From a virus, in IMG/VR virus record IMGVR_UViG_3300042561_002100, positions 62,001 through 126,000 of that record: a stretch of 64,000 bases of DNA; one strand, given 5' to 3'. The notes beneath the pieces were generated by a model. That model did no database searches, was not told the DNA's origin, and saw only the letters and a program-made list of their open reading frames with translations. The position numbers were made by a program, and so were the translations under genes. Positions 25,953 to 33,549 of this stretch are shown here, piece after piece; the first letter of the stretch is position 1, and every line of letters begins with the position of its first letter.

Positions 25953-26189
25953 TCAATCTTCCATTTTAGTCTTAAGAGCAATAATGGTATTCAATAACAA
26001 GAATAACGCATCATAAGCCCTTTTGTCCGATTCACTACATTTTTCATCTAATGGTTTTTTGATGTTACCATACAAAGAATTACCATAAAGAGAAAATGGT
26101 AATGAGAAATTGCAGTTAATAAAATTTATTCCAATAATACATATAAATGCACAACAAATGATAAAGATTAGATTGTTAAGTTTAGGCAT
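25953..26189 (-). CDS. Small membrane-anchored/exported protein (78 aa)
   Basis: Minus strand, overlapping the end of the gene at 26182-26391 by 8 nt. The N-terminal hydrophobic segment NLIFIICCAFICIIGINFI would be a signal-anchor; Cys residues inside it could alternatively be lipidated. The C-terminal half is soluble (PLDEKCSESDKRAYDALF). The position next to fibre and lysin genes makes a lysis (spanin-like) role possible, but that is inference. Confidence 0.65.
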   Translation of the reverse strand: MPKLNNLIFIICCAFICIIGINFINCNFSLPFSLYGNSLYGNIKKPLDEKCSESDKRAYDALFLLLNTIIALKTKMED

Positions 26190-26391
26190 CTGATTTCTCT
26201 TTTATATGTTCTTGTCTATGAATCCAAGATTTCAAATCGTTTACATAACATCTTAAAATTTTTGATTGTTCATTATGAAATTCGTCGCCTGATTGGAGAT
26301 ATAATTTGGTGTGTTGATCTATCGCTTTTATGATAACATGGATCTTATCATTCCAGGGATCTCTAGTGTTATTACTCCATTCTCTCGGCAT
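26182..26391 (-). CDS. Small conserved hypothetical (69 aa)
   Basis: Minus strand, first of a two-gene unit. Helical soluble protein ending in a segment (YVNDLKSWIHRQEHIKE) that I recall from small T4-like cyanophage proteins. A CTAAATA box lies just upstream on the same strand. Function unknown. Confidence 0.65.
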   Translation of the reverse strand: MPREWSNNTRDPWNDKIHVIIKAIDQHTKLYLQSGDEFHNEQSKILRCYVNDLKSWIHRQEHIKEKSDA

Positions 26392-26399
26392 TTTATAAT

Positions 26400-26406
26400 T
26401 ATTTAG
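26400..26406 (-). promoter_or_regulatory. Possible late box on the minus strand
   Basis: CTAAATA on the minus strand, only 9 nt upstream of the ATG at 26391. This is shorter than the other box-to-gene distances and would leave a leader of very few nucleotides. Confidence 0.4.
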
Positions 26407-26410
26407 GAAT

Positions 26411-26468
26411 GGGACGGCGAAGAAACTGGCACATCAGCTACCTGTTTGACGGGTTGTCGTGTTATGGT
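26411..26468 (+). promoter_or_regulatory. Class B promoter: shared 22-bp element plus extended -10
   Basis: The element at 26411-26432 has the class hallmarks (GAC at positions 3-5, AAACTG at 13-18). Its centre is 41.5 nt before the -10 TATGGT at 26463-26468, which has an upstream TG. No -35 box is seen. The predicted start near 26475 fits the ATG at 26491 with a 16-nt leader. Confidence 0.7.
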
Positions 26469-26490
26469 TGTTTTGTCCGTAGAAGAATCC

Positions 26491-26682
26491 ATGTCACCAG
26501 AAAGCGAAAAATTTTTATTCATATTAGATAAACTTAAAAGCGAGTTCGGATTCAATGTATCCGAAAGTTTACGCAAAGGAGTAAATCTTCTGTTTGTGGC
26601 GAAAAGACAAGAACAGCAAGGGCTCCGGGTTGCTTTTATTGACGATAGTAATAATATTGTGATGGAGATTCAATCACTATGA
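26491..26682 (+). CDS. Small ribbon-helix-helix-like protein (63 aa), candidate regulator
   Basis: The ATG at 26491 is chosen because an upstream ATG at 26464 lies inside the promoter -10. The helix pair VSESLRKGVNLLFVAKRQ followed by a C-terminal strand (RVAFIDDSNNIVMEI) recalls small ribbon-helix-helix proteins of cyanobacteria. A similar tail is seen in the protein at 37917. The gene is under a class B promoter, so autoregulation is possible. The fold assignment is tentative. Confidence 0.6.
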   Translation: MSPESEKFLFILDKLKSEFGFNVSESLRKGVNLLFVAKRQEQQGLRVAFIDDSNNIVMEIQSL

Positions 26683-26738
26683 CATTAGAAACGGATCTGT
26701 GTAATTTTGTTCATCCGACTCAATAATCAATTATTAAA

Positions 26739-27068
26739 ATGACACATCTAAATTATCTTTTCACACATTGTATTCCCACAGGAATCCATAACATCAGATA
26801 CGCATTCATTTTATGGATTAAACTTCTTCAGGGTGATTATTCAGACTATCAGATTTATAATAGGCATTATGAGATGTATAATGAACAAGAACTTTTTGAA
26901 ATGCTTAGAGCTGATTTTTGGGATCGGCTAGAAGATGATGTGTTAGATAAAGTTTTTTTTGAATATCTTATCAAAATTAATAATGATGCAATTTCTGGAA
27001 AGATTGAAACCACTCCATGGAACATTGATGATTTTCTAGAAGATTTATATGAGGATATTGAAGAATGA
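26739..27068 (+). CDS. Hypothetical protein (109 aa)
   Basis: Aromatic-rich N-terminal half (MTHLNYLFTHCIPTGIHNIRYAFILWIKLL), then an acidic helical C-terminus (DDFLEDLYEDIEE). It overlaps the next gene by 4 nt. No family recognised. Confidence 0.65.
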   Translation: MTHLNYLFTHCIPTGIHNIRYAFILWIKLLQGDYSDYQIYNRHYEMYNEQELFEMLRADFWDRLEDDVLDKVFFEYLIKINNDAISGKIETTPWNIDDFLEDLYEDIEE

Positions 27069-27403
27069 AGGATGAAATGTGTTATAAGACAGTTTTGAGT
27101 CCATCATACAAAGGGCGCACCACTTTCAGGCGAGTTTATTATCACCCGAAGACAGGTTATCAGATTGCTGTTGTTACTCGATTTGGTATTTTGATGCCAG
27201 TGGACCGTTTTATGGGATATTGGAATCGTTATTGGGTATCTTTTCCTGCTGAAACTCCCAACGCTTTTACCTTTCGCGTGGTTAGTCTGAGGATCGCTGA
27301 GAGACACATTAGAAGAGAATATACTCCTTCTGGTAGATTGATGAACCGGATTATTGTTACTATGGCAAACGCTCAAGAAAAACTGCCGAGATATTATTAC
27401 TAA
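27065..27403 (+). CDS. Hypothetical basic protein (112 aa)
   Basis: Coupled to the upstream gene by ATGA-type overlap. Rich in Arg, Tyr and Phe (TTFRRVYYHPKTGYQIAVV, IAERHIRREY), consistent with nucleic-acid binding, though no motif proves it. A minus-strand frame over the same DNA is open but is judged a shadow. Confidence 0.65.
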   Translation: MKDEMCYKTVLSPSYKGRTTFRRVYYHPKTGYQIAVVTRFGILMPVDRFMGYWNRYWVSFPAETPNAFTFRVVSLRIAERHIRREYTPSGRLMNRIIVTMANAQEKLPRYYY

Positions 27404-27454
27404 CAATTTTTAAAATTTGAACACATTTTATCAACTTTTCATTGGAGACTTATT

Positions 27455-28495
27455 ATGAAAGACTTTGAACTACTTCTATCTAATGACTATGACCCGAGGC
27501 TACAGCAATCGTTTTCTACCTTCTGGATTCGTAACAACATTCCATATACTTCTCGGGTGATTATAGTTTGTTGTGATGAATCATGGAAATCAGAAATTTT
27601 AGAATTCTCAAAAAACATTGGAGAAAATATTATTATTATTACCAATCATGGTGATATTTGGGAAGGCATCTACCCACATGTTACTGTCTATTCAAAACAA
27701 TATAAATTTTATGTTCAAATTATTAAACAAGATAAGGTGTTACAAGTTAAAATTTTAGCGGAAAATGATGTATATGAGAATATTGTAAATGATCTCTTGG
27801 AAAAATTCAATATTCAACAGAAAGGTCTTACGGCACAATGGTTGATGATGTCTGGTACTGGATTAACAACTAAATCTGTTGATATTGATATCAATAATGA
27901 AATTCATTCAGAAATGTATCCTTTTCTTCAGGAACGAAATACAACTTTGGATGAATATTACGATGCCTTTAAAAATTCTTCTCCCAAAATTCTTCTGTTG
28001 ATGGGTGAACGGGGTACAGGAAAAACAAGTTTTATTCGTGGATTATTGAAGAGACATCGTTGGGATGCGATGATTTCGTATGATGAAAGAGTATTAACAG
28101 ATGATTACACTCTTATTAGATTTTTAGAATCTTCTTCCGATTGTTTCGTAATTGAAGACTCTGATAATCTCATCTACAAAAGAGAACAAGGTAATAACTT
28201 CGTTCATAAGTTTCTCAATCTAGGAGATGGTCTTATTACAAAAAGTGGTAAAAAATTGATTTTGTCTACGAATATTACTTCTACCGATGAGATTGATTCC
28301 GCTCTTATTCGCCCAGGTAGATGTTTTGACGTTCTACAGTTCAATAAGCTCACCCAGGATCAAGCAAGAAATTTGATTGAAACAAGAAATCTGGATATTA
28401 CACCACCAGATAGAGATGTATCTATTGCAGAACTCTTCAATCAACAACCGAAATTCTCTTCTGATAAACTAAAGAGAAGAGTGGGATTTCTTTGA
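27455..28495 (+). CDS. AAA+ ATPase (346 aa)
   Basis: Good Shine-Dalgarno sequence (TTGGAGA). The N-terminal 165 residues match no domain I know. The AAA+ core (about 175-330) has Walker A GERGTGKT near residue 187, a Walker B-like CFVIEDSDNL near residue 228, sensor-1 LILSTN, and an arginine-finger-type segment SALIRPGRCFD, closest in style to FtsH/proteasome/BCS1-type ATPases. A substrate-remodelling or unfolding role is inferred. No protease domain is present, so it may supply a host protease or remodel a complex directly. Confidence 0.82.
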   Translation: MKDFELLLSNDYDPRLQQSFSTFWIRNNIPYTSRVIIVCCDESWKSEILEFSKNIGENIIIITNHGDIWEGIYPHVTVYSKQYKFYVQIIKQDKVLQVKILAENDVYENIVNDLLEKFNIQQKGLTAQWLMMSGTGLTTKSVDIDINNEIHSEMYPFLQERNTTLDEYYDAFKNSSPKILLLMGERGTGKTSFIRGLLKRHRWDAMISYDERVLTDDYTLIRFLESSSDCFVIEDSDNLIYKREQGNNFVHKFLNLGDGLITKSGKKLILSTNITSTDEIDSALIRPGRCFDVLQFNKLTQDQARNLIETRNLDITPPDRDVSIAELFNQQPKFSSDKLKRRVGFL

Positions 28496-28501
28496 GGGGG
28501 G

Positions 28502-28565
28502 TCTTATGTGTCAATAATCAAACTGGCACATAAGATATCCATTATAAGAAAAAGTGTGCTAGAGT
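28502..28565 (+). promoter_or_regulatory. Class B promoter inside a long inverted repeat
   Basis: The 22-bp class element is at 28508-28529, and the -10 TAGAGT at 28560-28565 has TGTGC before it. Centre-to--10 distance is 41.5 nt. The element lies within an 11-bp inverted repeat (arms TCTTATGTG and CACATAAGA, 28502-28535). With no T run following, this is more likely an operator than a terminator. The leader to 28593 is about 21 nt. Confidence 0.75.
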
Positions 28566-28592
28566 AAAACCACTTCACAACAAGAACAAATA

Positions 28593-28976
28593 ATGAAAGA
28601 AATTTGGTGTTTAAGGCATCCTGATCCAAACAAAATACCTCATTATATCATTACTGATTTTTGTCCTGGACCCGAATGGATTAAGGTTGACGAAAGAAAT
28701 GATCAGAGAAAACAACAGTTAGAGGAGTTATTTGCGACAGCTTATCAAGTTGTTGGTGCTGCTGGTGGTCCAGTTGAATTGTTGGATAATCTATATGCCG
28801 CAACCAATGGAGATGAATTACCTCATAGTCCAGATGCAGGTCTTCCTTGGGTACCAGCTTATGGAGTTGCAACCGATGCTGACATTGACTTTATCAAGTC
28901 TATGATTTCTTCGCGGATATTCACGGATGAATACACAGAAAAACTCAACAACATTCTAAAAATTATTAGCAAATGA
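28593..28976 (+). CDS. Hypothetical protein (127 aa)
   Basis: First gene behind a class B promoter. The N-terminus WCLRHPDPNKIPHYIITDFCPGPEW is followed by a Gly/Ala loop (VVGAAGGPVELLDNLYAATNG) and a helical end. No family recognised. Coupled to the next gene by ATGA. Confidence 0.68.
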   Translation: MKEIWCLRHPDPNKIPHYIITDFCPGPEWIKVDERNDQRKQQLEELFATAYQVVGAAGGPVELLDNLYAATNGDELPHSPDAGLPWVPAYGVATDADIDFIKSMISSRIFTDEYTEKLNNILKIISK

Positions 28977-29296
28977 ATATTGAACGTTTCAAACTTTCAG
29001 AACACTCCAAACGTGTTCTAGAAAAGGAACAAATTCCGATTCCTTCTTATAATATGTTTGATAATCCAGAGGCAGTTCTTATCACTCAAAGAGAGCGTAT
29101 AACAGATGATCTGATTCCTGTTATTGAGTATGTTATTACTGTGAACAAAGAAGCAATTAAGGATCACACTAGCTTCTGGTTGCCCGTTTATAGACATCTT
29201 CATCTTCATTTAGAAGAACAGTCAAGTGAAGCACTAAGCCGTGATATTCAATTTGGTATTGCAGAAAAATTCAAAAAATACTTAACTAACTCTTGA
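28973..29296 (+). CDS. Hypothetical protein (107 aa)
   Basis: Starts in the stop of the preceding gene. Helical, with a His-rich patch (VYRHLHLHLEEQ). Function unknown; part of the accessory operon starting at 28593. Confidence 0.65.
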   Translation: MNIERFKLSEHSKRVLEKEQIPIPSYNMFDNPEAVLITQRERITDDLIPVIEYVITVNKEAIKDHTSFWLPVYRHLHLHLEEQSSEALSRDIQFGIAEKFKKYLTNS

Positions 29297-29298
29297 TT

Positions 29299-29529
29299 AT
29301 GGATATTGTTATTGAACGAGATCTTAATGGTAATCCATTTGAGGTGATTTTTAAATCTGATGTTGATGGAAGAACAGCGTTTACTATTAGGGTAATAAAT
29401 GATCATACTTTAGACATTAGTGGTGGATTTACCACAAAAGATTCTGAAGGTGTATTATATTCAGAACGTCTACAGATTAAACCGAGAGCATCTAATGTGG
29501 TTCTTATTGAAAAACAGAGGTATGAATGA
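29299..29529 (+). CDS. Hypothetical beta-rich protein (76 aa)
   Basis: ATG at 29299, preferred over an in-frame TTG at 29293. Beta-type sequence (IVIERDLNGNPFEVIFKSDVDGRTAFTIRV). Its TGA overlaps the ATG of the next reading frame. Function unknown. Confidence 0.65.
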   Translation: MDIVIERDLNGNPFEVIFKSDVDGRTAFTIRVINDHTLDISGGFTTKDSEGVLYSERLQIKPRASNVVLIEKQRYE

Positions 29530-29654
29530 TGGAACAGGAAAATTCAATTACAGTATTAGAAAAAATCGCTCGTAAACATCTTAGTATTCCAACATTAGAA
29601 ACAAGAAAGAAGGATTCTTTGGATTTTTATGATGTTTCAGTGTGGGGGTGTTAA
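29529..29654 (+). pseudogene. N-terminal part of a DUF6900-like protein, cut off by a frameshift
   Basis: The 41-codon frame contains ARKHLSIPTLETRKKDSLDFYDVSVW, which I recognise as the DUF6900-type signature. It hits a stop just after a GGGGG run (29644-29648). Removing one G continues the domain without break into the next frame as WGVKAALMEAYN, exactly the expected family sequence. The two frames are therefore one gene split by a single-base difference. Confidence 0.75.
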
Positions 29655-30102
29655 AGCTGCACTGATGGAAGCTTATAATATAGATAGAATCTCTGATTCT
29701 ACAGATCTTAGGTGTTTATTTAAATATAGAGACGAACTCAATCAAAAAATCGCAGATTATTTCAACTGGGATGGTGTTGGGTTGGAATCTATTAGTGATT
29801 TTACTGATCTTTATTGGGTAGAATGCGACGATTGTATTTTTTGTGATGATAAAATAGAAGATTTTGATAATCCTATTGTCATACCTCTATTATCCAAATG
29901 TTTTACTGAAAGAAATGAGTTTATCGCCGTTACGAGTTGTATTTTATATCAAGATCAAAAACAAGATAATACTGTGGTAAATCATTTGATTGGATATCCT
30001 AGTTGTACTGAATATATAATTTTGGATAAAAATAAAAAAATTGATAAGGATGTCGCTGACCTTAGAAAAGAATTTAGCATGGTCTTGAAGTACGAAAAAT
30101 AA
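29629..30102 (+). CDS. C-terminal continuation of the frameshifted DUF6900-like gene
   Basis: 157 codons from the ATG at 29629, but the biologically sensible product begins at 29529 in the other frame and joins here at the G run. After the domain end (GVKAALMEAYN), the sequence runs on through about 135 residues with several Cys (VECDDCIFCDD) and acidic stretches that match nothing I know. As annotated from 29629, the first residues would be an artefact. Confidence 0.6.
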   Translation: MMFQCGGVKAALMEAYNIDRISDSTDLRCLFKYRDELNQKIADYFNWDGVGLESISDFTDLYWVECDDCIFCDDKIEDFDNPIVIPLLSKCFTERNEFIAVTSCILYQDQKQDNTVVNHLIGYPSCTEYIILDKNKKIDKDVADLRKEFSMVLKYEK

Positions 30103-30106
30103 TAAC

Positions 30107-30607
30107 ATGACTTATTCCACAACACATACATCAACAAACTATTGGCAACCGATCCACACCGCACCAAAAACTGAGAATTATGATTCTATTCTATTAGGAT
30201 TTGCCCAGGATGAAGAAGGATACGATCTACCATCAAGAGAAGGATTTTGGAATTGTAGACTTAATAGATGGGTCTCCGCACTGGATCCAGAAGATTCCAA
30301 TTCAGCACAACCGACTCATTGGCAACCTTTACCTGAATCACCAAAACCTTCGTATAAAGTACATCTAACATACTTCAAAGCCGGTGGTAAGTATTATTGT
30401 GAAGGTGAACTGATGGCGTCTTCTCAATTGATGCCATATCAGATTGGTGATGTTATACGAAAAAGACGCGCAAGTGGTGATCTACCTGGATTGATTAAAG
30501 GTCATAGTCTCAATCACTACACCATTCATGTTAATGTACCAGATCATCCATCTAACGTACCATTCTTAATAATGGCAGAAATTCACTTACAAGGAGGAAA
30601 ACAATGA
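30107..30607 (+). CDS. Protein with DUF551-like domain (166 aa)
   Basis: The N-terminal half shows the pattern WQPIHTAPK...ILLG...W...PTHWQPLPESP, typical of DUF551-like phage proteins. The C-terminal half (residues 85-166) is a separate beta-rich segment ending in PFLIMAEIHLQGG. A strong Shine-Dalgarno (AAGGAGG) at its end serves the next gene. Function unknown. Confidence 0.72.
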   Translation: MTYSTTHTSTNYWQPIHTAPKTENYDSILLGFAQDEEGYDLPSREGFWNCRLNRWVSALDPEDSNSAQPTHWQPLPESPKPSYKVHLTYFKAGGKYYCEGELMASSQLMPYQIGDVIRKRRASGDLPGLIKGHSLNHYTIHVNVPDHPSNVPFLIMAEIHLQGGKQ

Positions 30608-30879
30608 TCGGTTTTAGTTTTGATTTATATAATCCTTTTATTAGCCGATATAAATGCATTTATGAGAAATCAGGCATTCTAGAAAATTCTTATAAAGAAT
30701 ATAGTATAATTATTGAAGAGCGATCTGTTATTATTAGTTTTAGTTTTGATTTAACTATCCGTCAACATCATGCCGGAGCAAACTTAAGTTTTGGTGTCTT
30801 GGGTTGGTACATTTCTTTTAACATTTCAGACACGCGCCATTGGAATTATACTAAAGGAGAATGGGAAACATATGACTGA
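30604..30879 (+). CDS. Hypothetical beta-rich protein (91 aa)
   Basis: Preceded by AAGGAGG, with ATGA overlap to the upstream gene. Repeats a FSFDL strand at both ends of its first 55 residues. It is the sort of short protein often seen in phage accessory operons; no known function. Confidence 0.68.
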   Translation: MIGFSFDLYNPFISRYKCIYEKSGILENSYKEYSIIIEERSVIISFSFDLTIRQHHAGANLSFGVLGWYISFNISDTRHWNYTKGEWETYD

Positions 30880-31183
30880 TGTTCAATGGACAAACACTGA
30901 ATTTTGTGATCCACCACACCGAGTAACACATCCAGAAAAGTTTTTTGAATTATTAGAAATGTTTAAAAAAAATGGATGGGATACTAATCATCCTCCACTT
31001 CTAGGATATTGGTTGGAAGACAAAATACAATTGATTTCGGGTTCCCATCGTTGGGCGGCGGCCAAAGAAGCGGAGATAAAAATTCCAATTTTATTACATA
31101 CATACGAGAAAATTTTTAATATTTGGGGAACCGAAGAATGGCTACACCTATTACAAAGTGTTTATAATATTAAGTATGAATAG
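30872..31183 (+). CDS. ParB/sulfiredoxin-fold protein (103 aa)
   Basis: The ATG at 30872 overlaps the upstream gene by 8 nt; the frame upstream of it only re-reads that gene. The segment LGYWLEDKIQLISGSHRWAAAKEAEI matches the G-x-HR-x-x-A core of the ParB N-terminal/Srx fold. Such single-domain ParB-like proteins in phages may be nucleases or regulators. The CTP-binding and partner-binding parts of true ParB are absent. Confidence 0.75.
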   Translation: MTDVQWTNTEFCDPPHRVTHPEKFFELLEMFKKNGWDTNHPPLLGYWLEDKIQLISGSHRWAAAKEAEIKIPILLHTYEKIFNIWGTEEWLHLLQSVYNIKYE

Positions 31184-31508
31184 TCACTCACAATGTCCAG
31201 GAGAAGCGTATGATAGCTTCTGGGAAGAAGAAAATAATCAACCAACACTTAATGTTGATAAGTTGGTAAAGGATCTTCATTGGAACGGTACTGAATTCGT
31301 TAAAACCGAAACAATTTACCGAATTAATTATTATCGTGGATTCATTCCCTCTAAACAATTTGAATCAGATATTTACCAATTATATCTTAAATATGCATCA
31401 ACACAAGAATTAGAAAATGATATTGTTTTTTATAATACGATGCTTAAAATGTATAATGAGATAAAAGAACTGAATTTGCGTTTGTACAAGACGGAAATAA
31501 TCAGTTGA
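31176..31508 (+). CDS. Hypothetical protein (110 aa)
   Basis: ATG at 31176, overlapping the previous stop by 8 nt; a GTG at 31158 is less likely. Tyr-rich middle (YRINYYRGF) and a helical C-terminus. No family recognised. Confidence 0.65.
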   Translation: MNSHSQCPGEAYDSFWEEENNQPTLNVDKLVKDLHWNGTEFVKTETIYRINYYRGFIPSKQFESDIYQLYLKYASTQELENDIVFYNTMLKMYNEIKELNLRLYKTEIIS

Positions 31509-31516
31509 ATCTCTCT

Positions 31517-31574
31517 ATGACACTTTAGAAACCGTCACATCTTTGTGAACACTCTTTCTAACATGTGCTACTCT
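31517..31574 (+). promoter_or_regulatory. Class B promoter: shared element plus extended -10
   Basis: The element at 31517-31538 has GAC and AAACCG in register. Its centre is 41.5 nt from the -10 TACTCT (31569-31574), which has TGTGC before it. The predicted start near 31581 gives a 16-nt leader to 31597. Confidence 0.7.
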
Positions 31575-31596
31575 AATAAAAATTGCAAAGAACCTA

Positions 31597-31797
31597 ATGT
31601 TTGAAATTCTTCTTGTTGTTTTATTGGCAATCACCCCAGGATTGTTTATTAATTATGGAAAGGATCTTGGAAGATCCGAAGCGAGAGATGAAACCATTAT
31701 CAGATGTAATAAAGAACCCAAATGGTGCAAAGATCAATATACATTTTTAATGTTGAAAGAAAAGGTTGAAAGAGAAGAAGCAAAGAGAAACCCATGA
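31597..31797 (+). CDS. Small membrane protein (66 aa)
   Basis: One N-terminal transmembrane segment (ILLVVLLAITPGLFINYG), then a charged cytoplasmic tail with two Cys (IIRCNKEPKWCKDQY). First gene after a class B promoter. Function unknown. Confidence 0.68.
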   Translation: MFEILLVVLLAITPGLFINYGKDLGRSEARDETIIRCNKEPKWCKDQYTFLMLKEKVEREEAKRNP

Positions 31798-31907
31798 GTA
31801 GATGTAATTATTGGGATTGTGGCTGGTGTTATGCACCCGATACTGTTGAAATTAATGCAGAAAAAGTTCTGCCTGTACTAATCCATCGGAGTGTCCTTAT
31901 ATGTTAA
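31794..31907 (+). pseudogene. Cys-rich N-terminal fragment, probably frameshifted
   Basis: 37 codons starting MSRCNYWDCGWCYAPDTVEINAEK, then out of register. In the -1 frame after the A run (31861-31865) the sequence reads SSACTNPSECPYML and flows directly into the next gene. This restores a plausible Cys-rich zinc-binding module (C-x4-C-x2-C and later C...C). One base missing from the A run would explain it. Confidence 0.5.
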
Positions 31908-32221
31908 AACCCGAACCACCAAAACCCAGACTTATTGAAGAATCTTTTCTTCCAACAAAAAGAGATAACCTAAAAATGAATTGGAGAATTAAGAAATTCC
32001 ATCACACCAATAACATTTATTATGTTATTCAAAAGAAAGGATTTTTAGGATTGTGGTATGATCATAATTTTGGCTACTGTGACTATTATACTTCTTATCA
32101 ACAAGCTAACGCTACTCTGTGTAGAGAATTAAATCGTGAGTGCAATAAAATAGAATATTTTGAACCCGATTTTGATCATCCTGAATTTGATAAATGTTTA
32201 CCACCACCGAAAAATCCTTGA
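31901..32221 (+). CDS. Hypothetical protein (106 aa), possibly the C-terminal part of a frameshifted gene
   Basis: The frame from ATG 31901 gives a protein with Pro-rich start (KPEPPKPR) and an aromatic core (YYVIQKKGFLGLWYDHNFGYCDYY). Its frame extends upstream in phase with the Cys motif of the preceding fragment, so the true gene may start at 31794. Function unknown. Confidence 0.65.
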   Translation: MLKPEPPKPRLIEESFLPTKRDNLKMNWRIKKFHHTNNIYYVIQKKGFLGLWYDHNFGYCDYYTSYQQANATLCRELNRECNKIEYFEPDFDHPEFDKCLPPPKNP

Positions 32222-32224
32222 ATT

Positions 32225-32548
32225 ATGAACCCTGAACTAAAAAAATTGTGGCTAGAAGCTCTACGTTCTGGTAATTATGAACAGACTCGCTTTTATTTAA
32301 GATTTGGAGATGGATATTGTTGTCTTGGTGTTTTGTGTGATTTACATCCCGATGTAGATTGGATCAGAAATATTTCTGAGTGCGCATTTTATCCCTTTGG
32401 AGTGGAGGAGAGAGATTTGGGAAACCTTCCAGATAAAGCATCCTCTTGGTCTGGTTTAACAAATGACCAAAAAAATATTCTTATGAGTATGAATGACTGG
32501 GGTAAATCTTTTGAAGAAATTGCTGATTATATTGAGAAAAATTTATAA
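32225..32548 (+). CDS. Widespread phage hypothetical (107 aa)
   Basis: The pattern MNPELKKLWLEALRSGNYEQ, GYCCLGVLCDL, and C-terminal MNDWGKSFEEIADYIEKNL is one I recognise from many unrelated phages. No biochemical role is established. Starts 3 nt after the previous stop. Confidence 0.8.
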   Translation: MNPELKKLWLEALRSGNYEQTRFYLRFGDGYCCLGVLCDLHPDVDWIRNISECAFYPFGVEERDLGNLPDKASSWSGLTNDQKNILMSMNDWGKSFEEIADYIEKNL

Positions 32549-32550
32549 TT

Positions 32551-33246
32551 ATGAATAAAACAAAATATTTTAATTTGGGAAATTTACATCTTGTGATTAC
32601 TAGTTCCCAACCATTTAACTGCCTTCATCTAGGAATTAATTTATCTGATGATTGTGAGCACACTATATCATTTTCCTTATCATTACCATATATCTTTAAC
32701 TTCAATTTGTATTATAATAGTATAAATTTGGTGAGATCAAACTGGTGGAAGAACTTTTTGCGGGTTGAATATGGAAAAAGAGAAACCTCATTCTCAGTGT
32801 GGAAAGAAAAAGATGCTGTTGAAGGGGGATATAATTTATGTTTGTGTGTTTGGGATGCTGATTTTGCCGGTTGCAATAATCGGCGAGGATTTAGTAAATT
32901 CTTAAACACTACAACTTTGATTTATGGACATTTTGACTGTAAAACTACAATTCTAAATGAATCAACTAAGAGAGTTTTCATTCCCGGAATAAAAAATTAC
33001 AATGGTGATTTTTATGATTTGATAATCAAAGAAGAGCTATATTCATATGTTTGGAGAAGATTTAATAAAAGAATGAGTTTTACGAAATATAGTGTTGATT
33101 GTGAATCCGGCGTTCCTTATGGATTTAAATGGGGCCACCCCGATAGAACTTATGGTATTACGTTCGGTAGTGGCACTTGTAATTCAGAACAAGAAGCGGT
33201 TGAAGCTTTTATTGAAGATATACGACAGTCTAGATTAAAAATCTAA
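32551..33246 (+). CDS. Hypothetical protein (231 aa)
   Basis: Beta-rich protein with many Asn, Phe and Cys residues (YNLCLCVWDADFAGCNNRRGF). The C-terminal 70 residues form a separate-looking segment (YGFKWGHPDRTYGITFGSGTCNSEQEAVEAFI). No family recognised. Its stop codon lies within a late box. Confidence 0.7.
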   Translation: MNKTKYFNLGNLHLVITSSQPFNCLHLGINLSDDCEHTISFSLSLPYIFNFNLYYNSINLVRSNWWKNFLRVEYGKRETSFSVWKEKDAVEGGYNLCLCVWDADFAGCNNRRGFSKFLNTTTLIYGHFDCKTTILNESTKRVFIPGIKNYNGDFYDLIIKEELYSYVWRRFNKRMSFTKYSVDCESGVPYGFKWGHPDRTYGITFGSGTCNSEQEAVEAFIEDIRQSRLKI

Positions 33247-33249
33247 ATA
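33243..33249 (+). promoter_or_regulatory. T4-type late box overlapping a stop codon
   Basis: CTAAATA, TAA of the upstream gene at 33244-33246, 17 nt before the ATG at 33266. It is isolated among early-type genes. Confidence 0.65.
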
Positions 33250-33265
33250 ATCCAAAAGCAAACTA

Positions 33266-33496
33266 ATGAAATCATTCAAACAATTTCTCTTTGAAGCTAA
33301 GAAAAAAAAGAAAGAAAAACTTTTTAAAGTGATTCGTAAAAGTGTTAAGAAACAAGGGGATTCTCCTGTGGTGAGAATTGATATTGGTTCTAAGCCTAAT
33401 TCAAAAGAAAGAAAAGCTGAAATTGAATATATGATGAAACATCATGGAGTTAGAGCCTTGAGACGACAGTTGGCCAATAATCAAACTGTCCACTGA
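33266..33496 (+). CDS. Small basic internal-head-type protein with capsid-targeting N-terminus (76 aa)
   Basis: Starts MKSFKQFLFEAKKKKKEK, almost the same as the N-terminus of the 9424 protein and very like the T4 internal-protein targeting peptide, which ends in an E/A cleavage site. The remainder is small and strongly basic, as expected of a protein packed with DNA and injected. A late box 17 nt upstream places it with virion genes despite its accessory surroundings. Confidence 0.72.
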   Translation: MKSFKQFLFEAKKKKKEKLFKVIRKSVKKQGDSPVVRIDIGSKPNSKERKAEIEYMMKHHGVRALRRQLANNQTVH

Positions 33497-33549
33497 CGCC
33501 ACCACCGGCCCATTTCTTCCACTACTATTGGTGAAAATTCAACTTCGTC

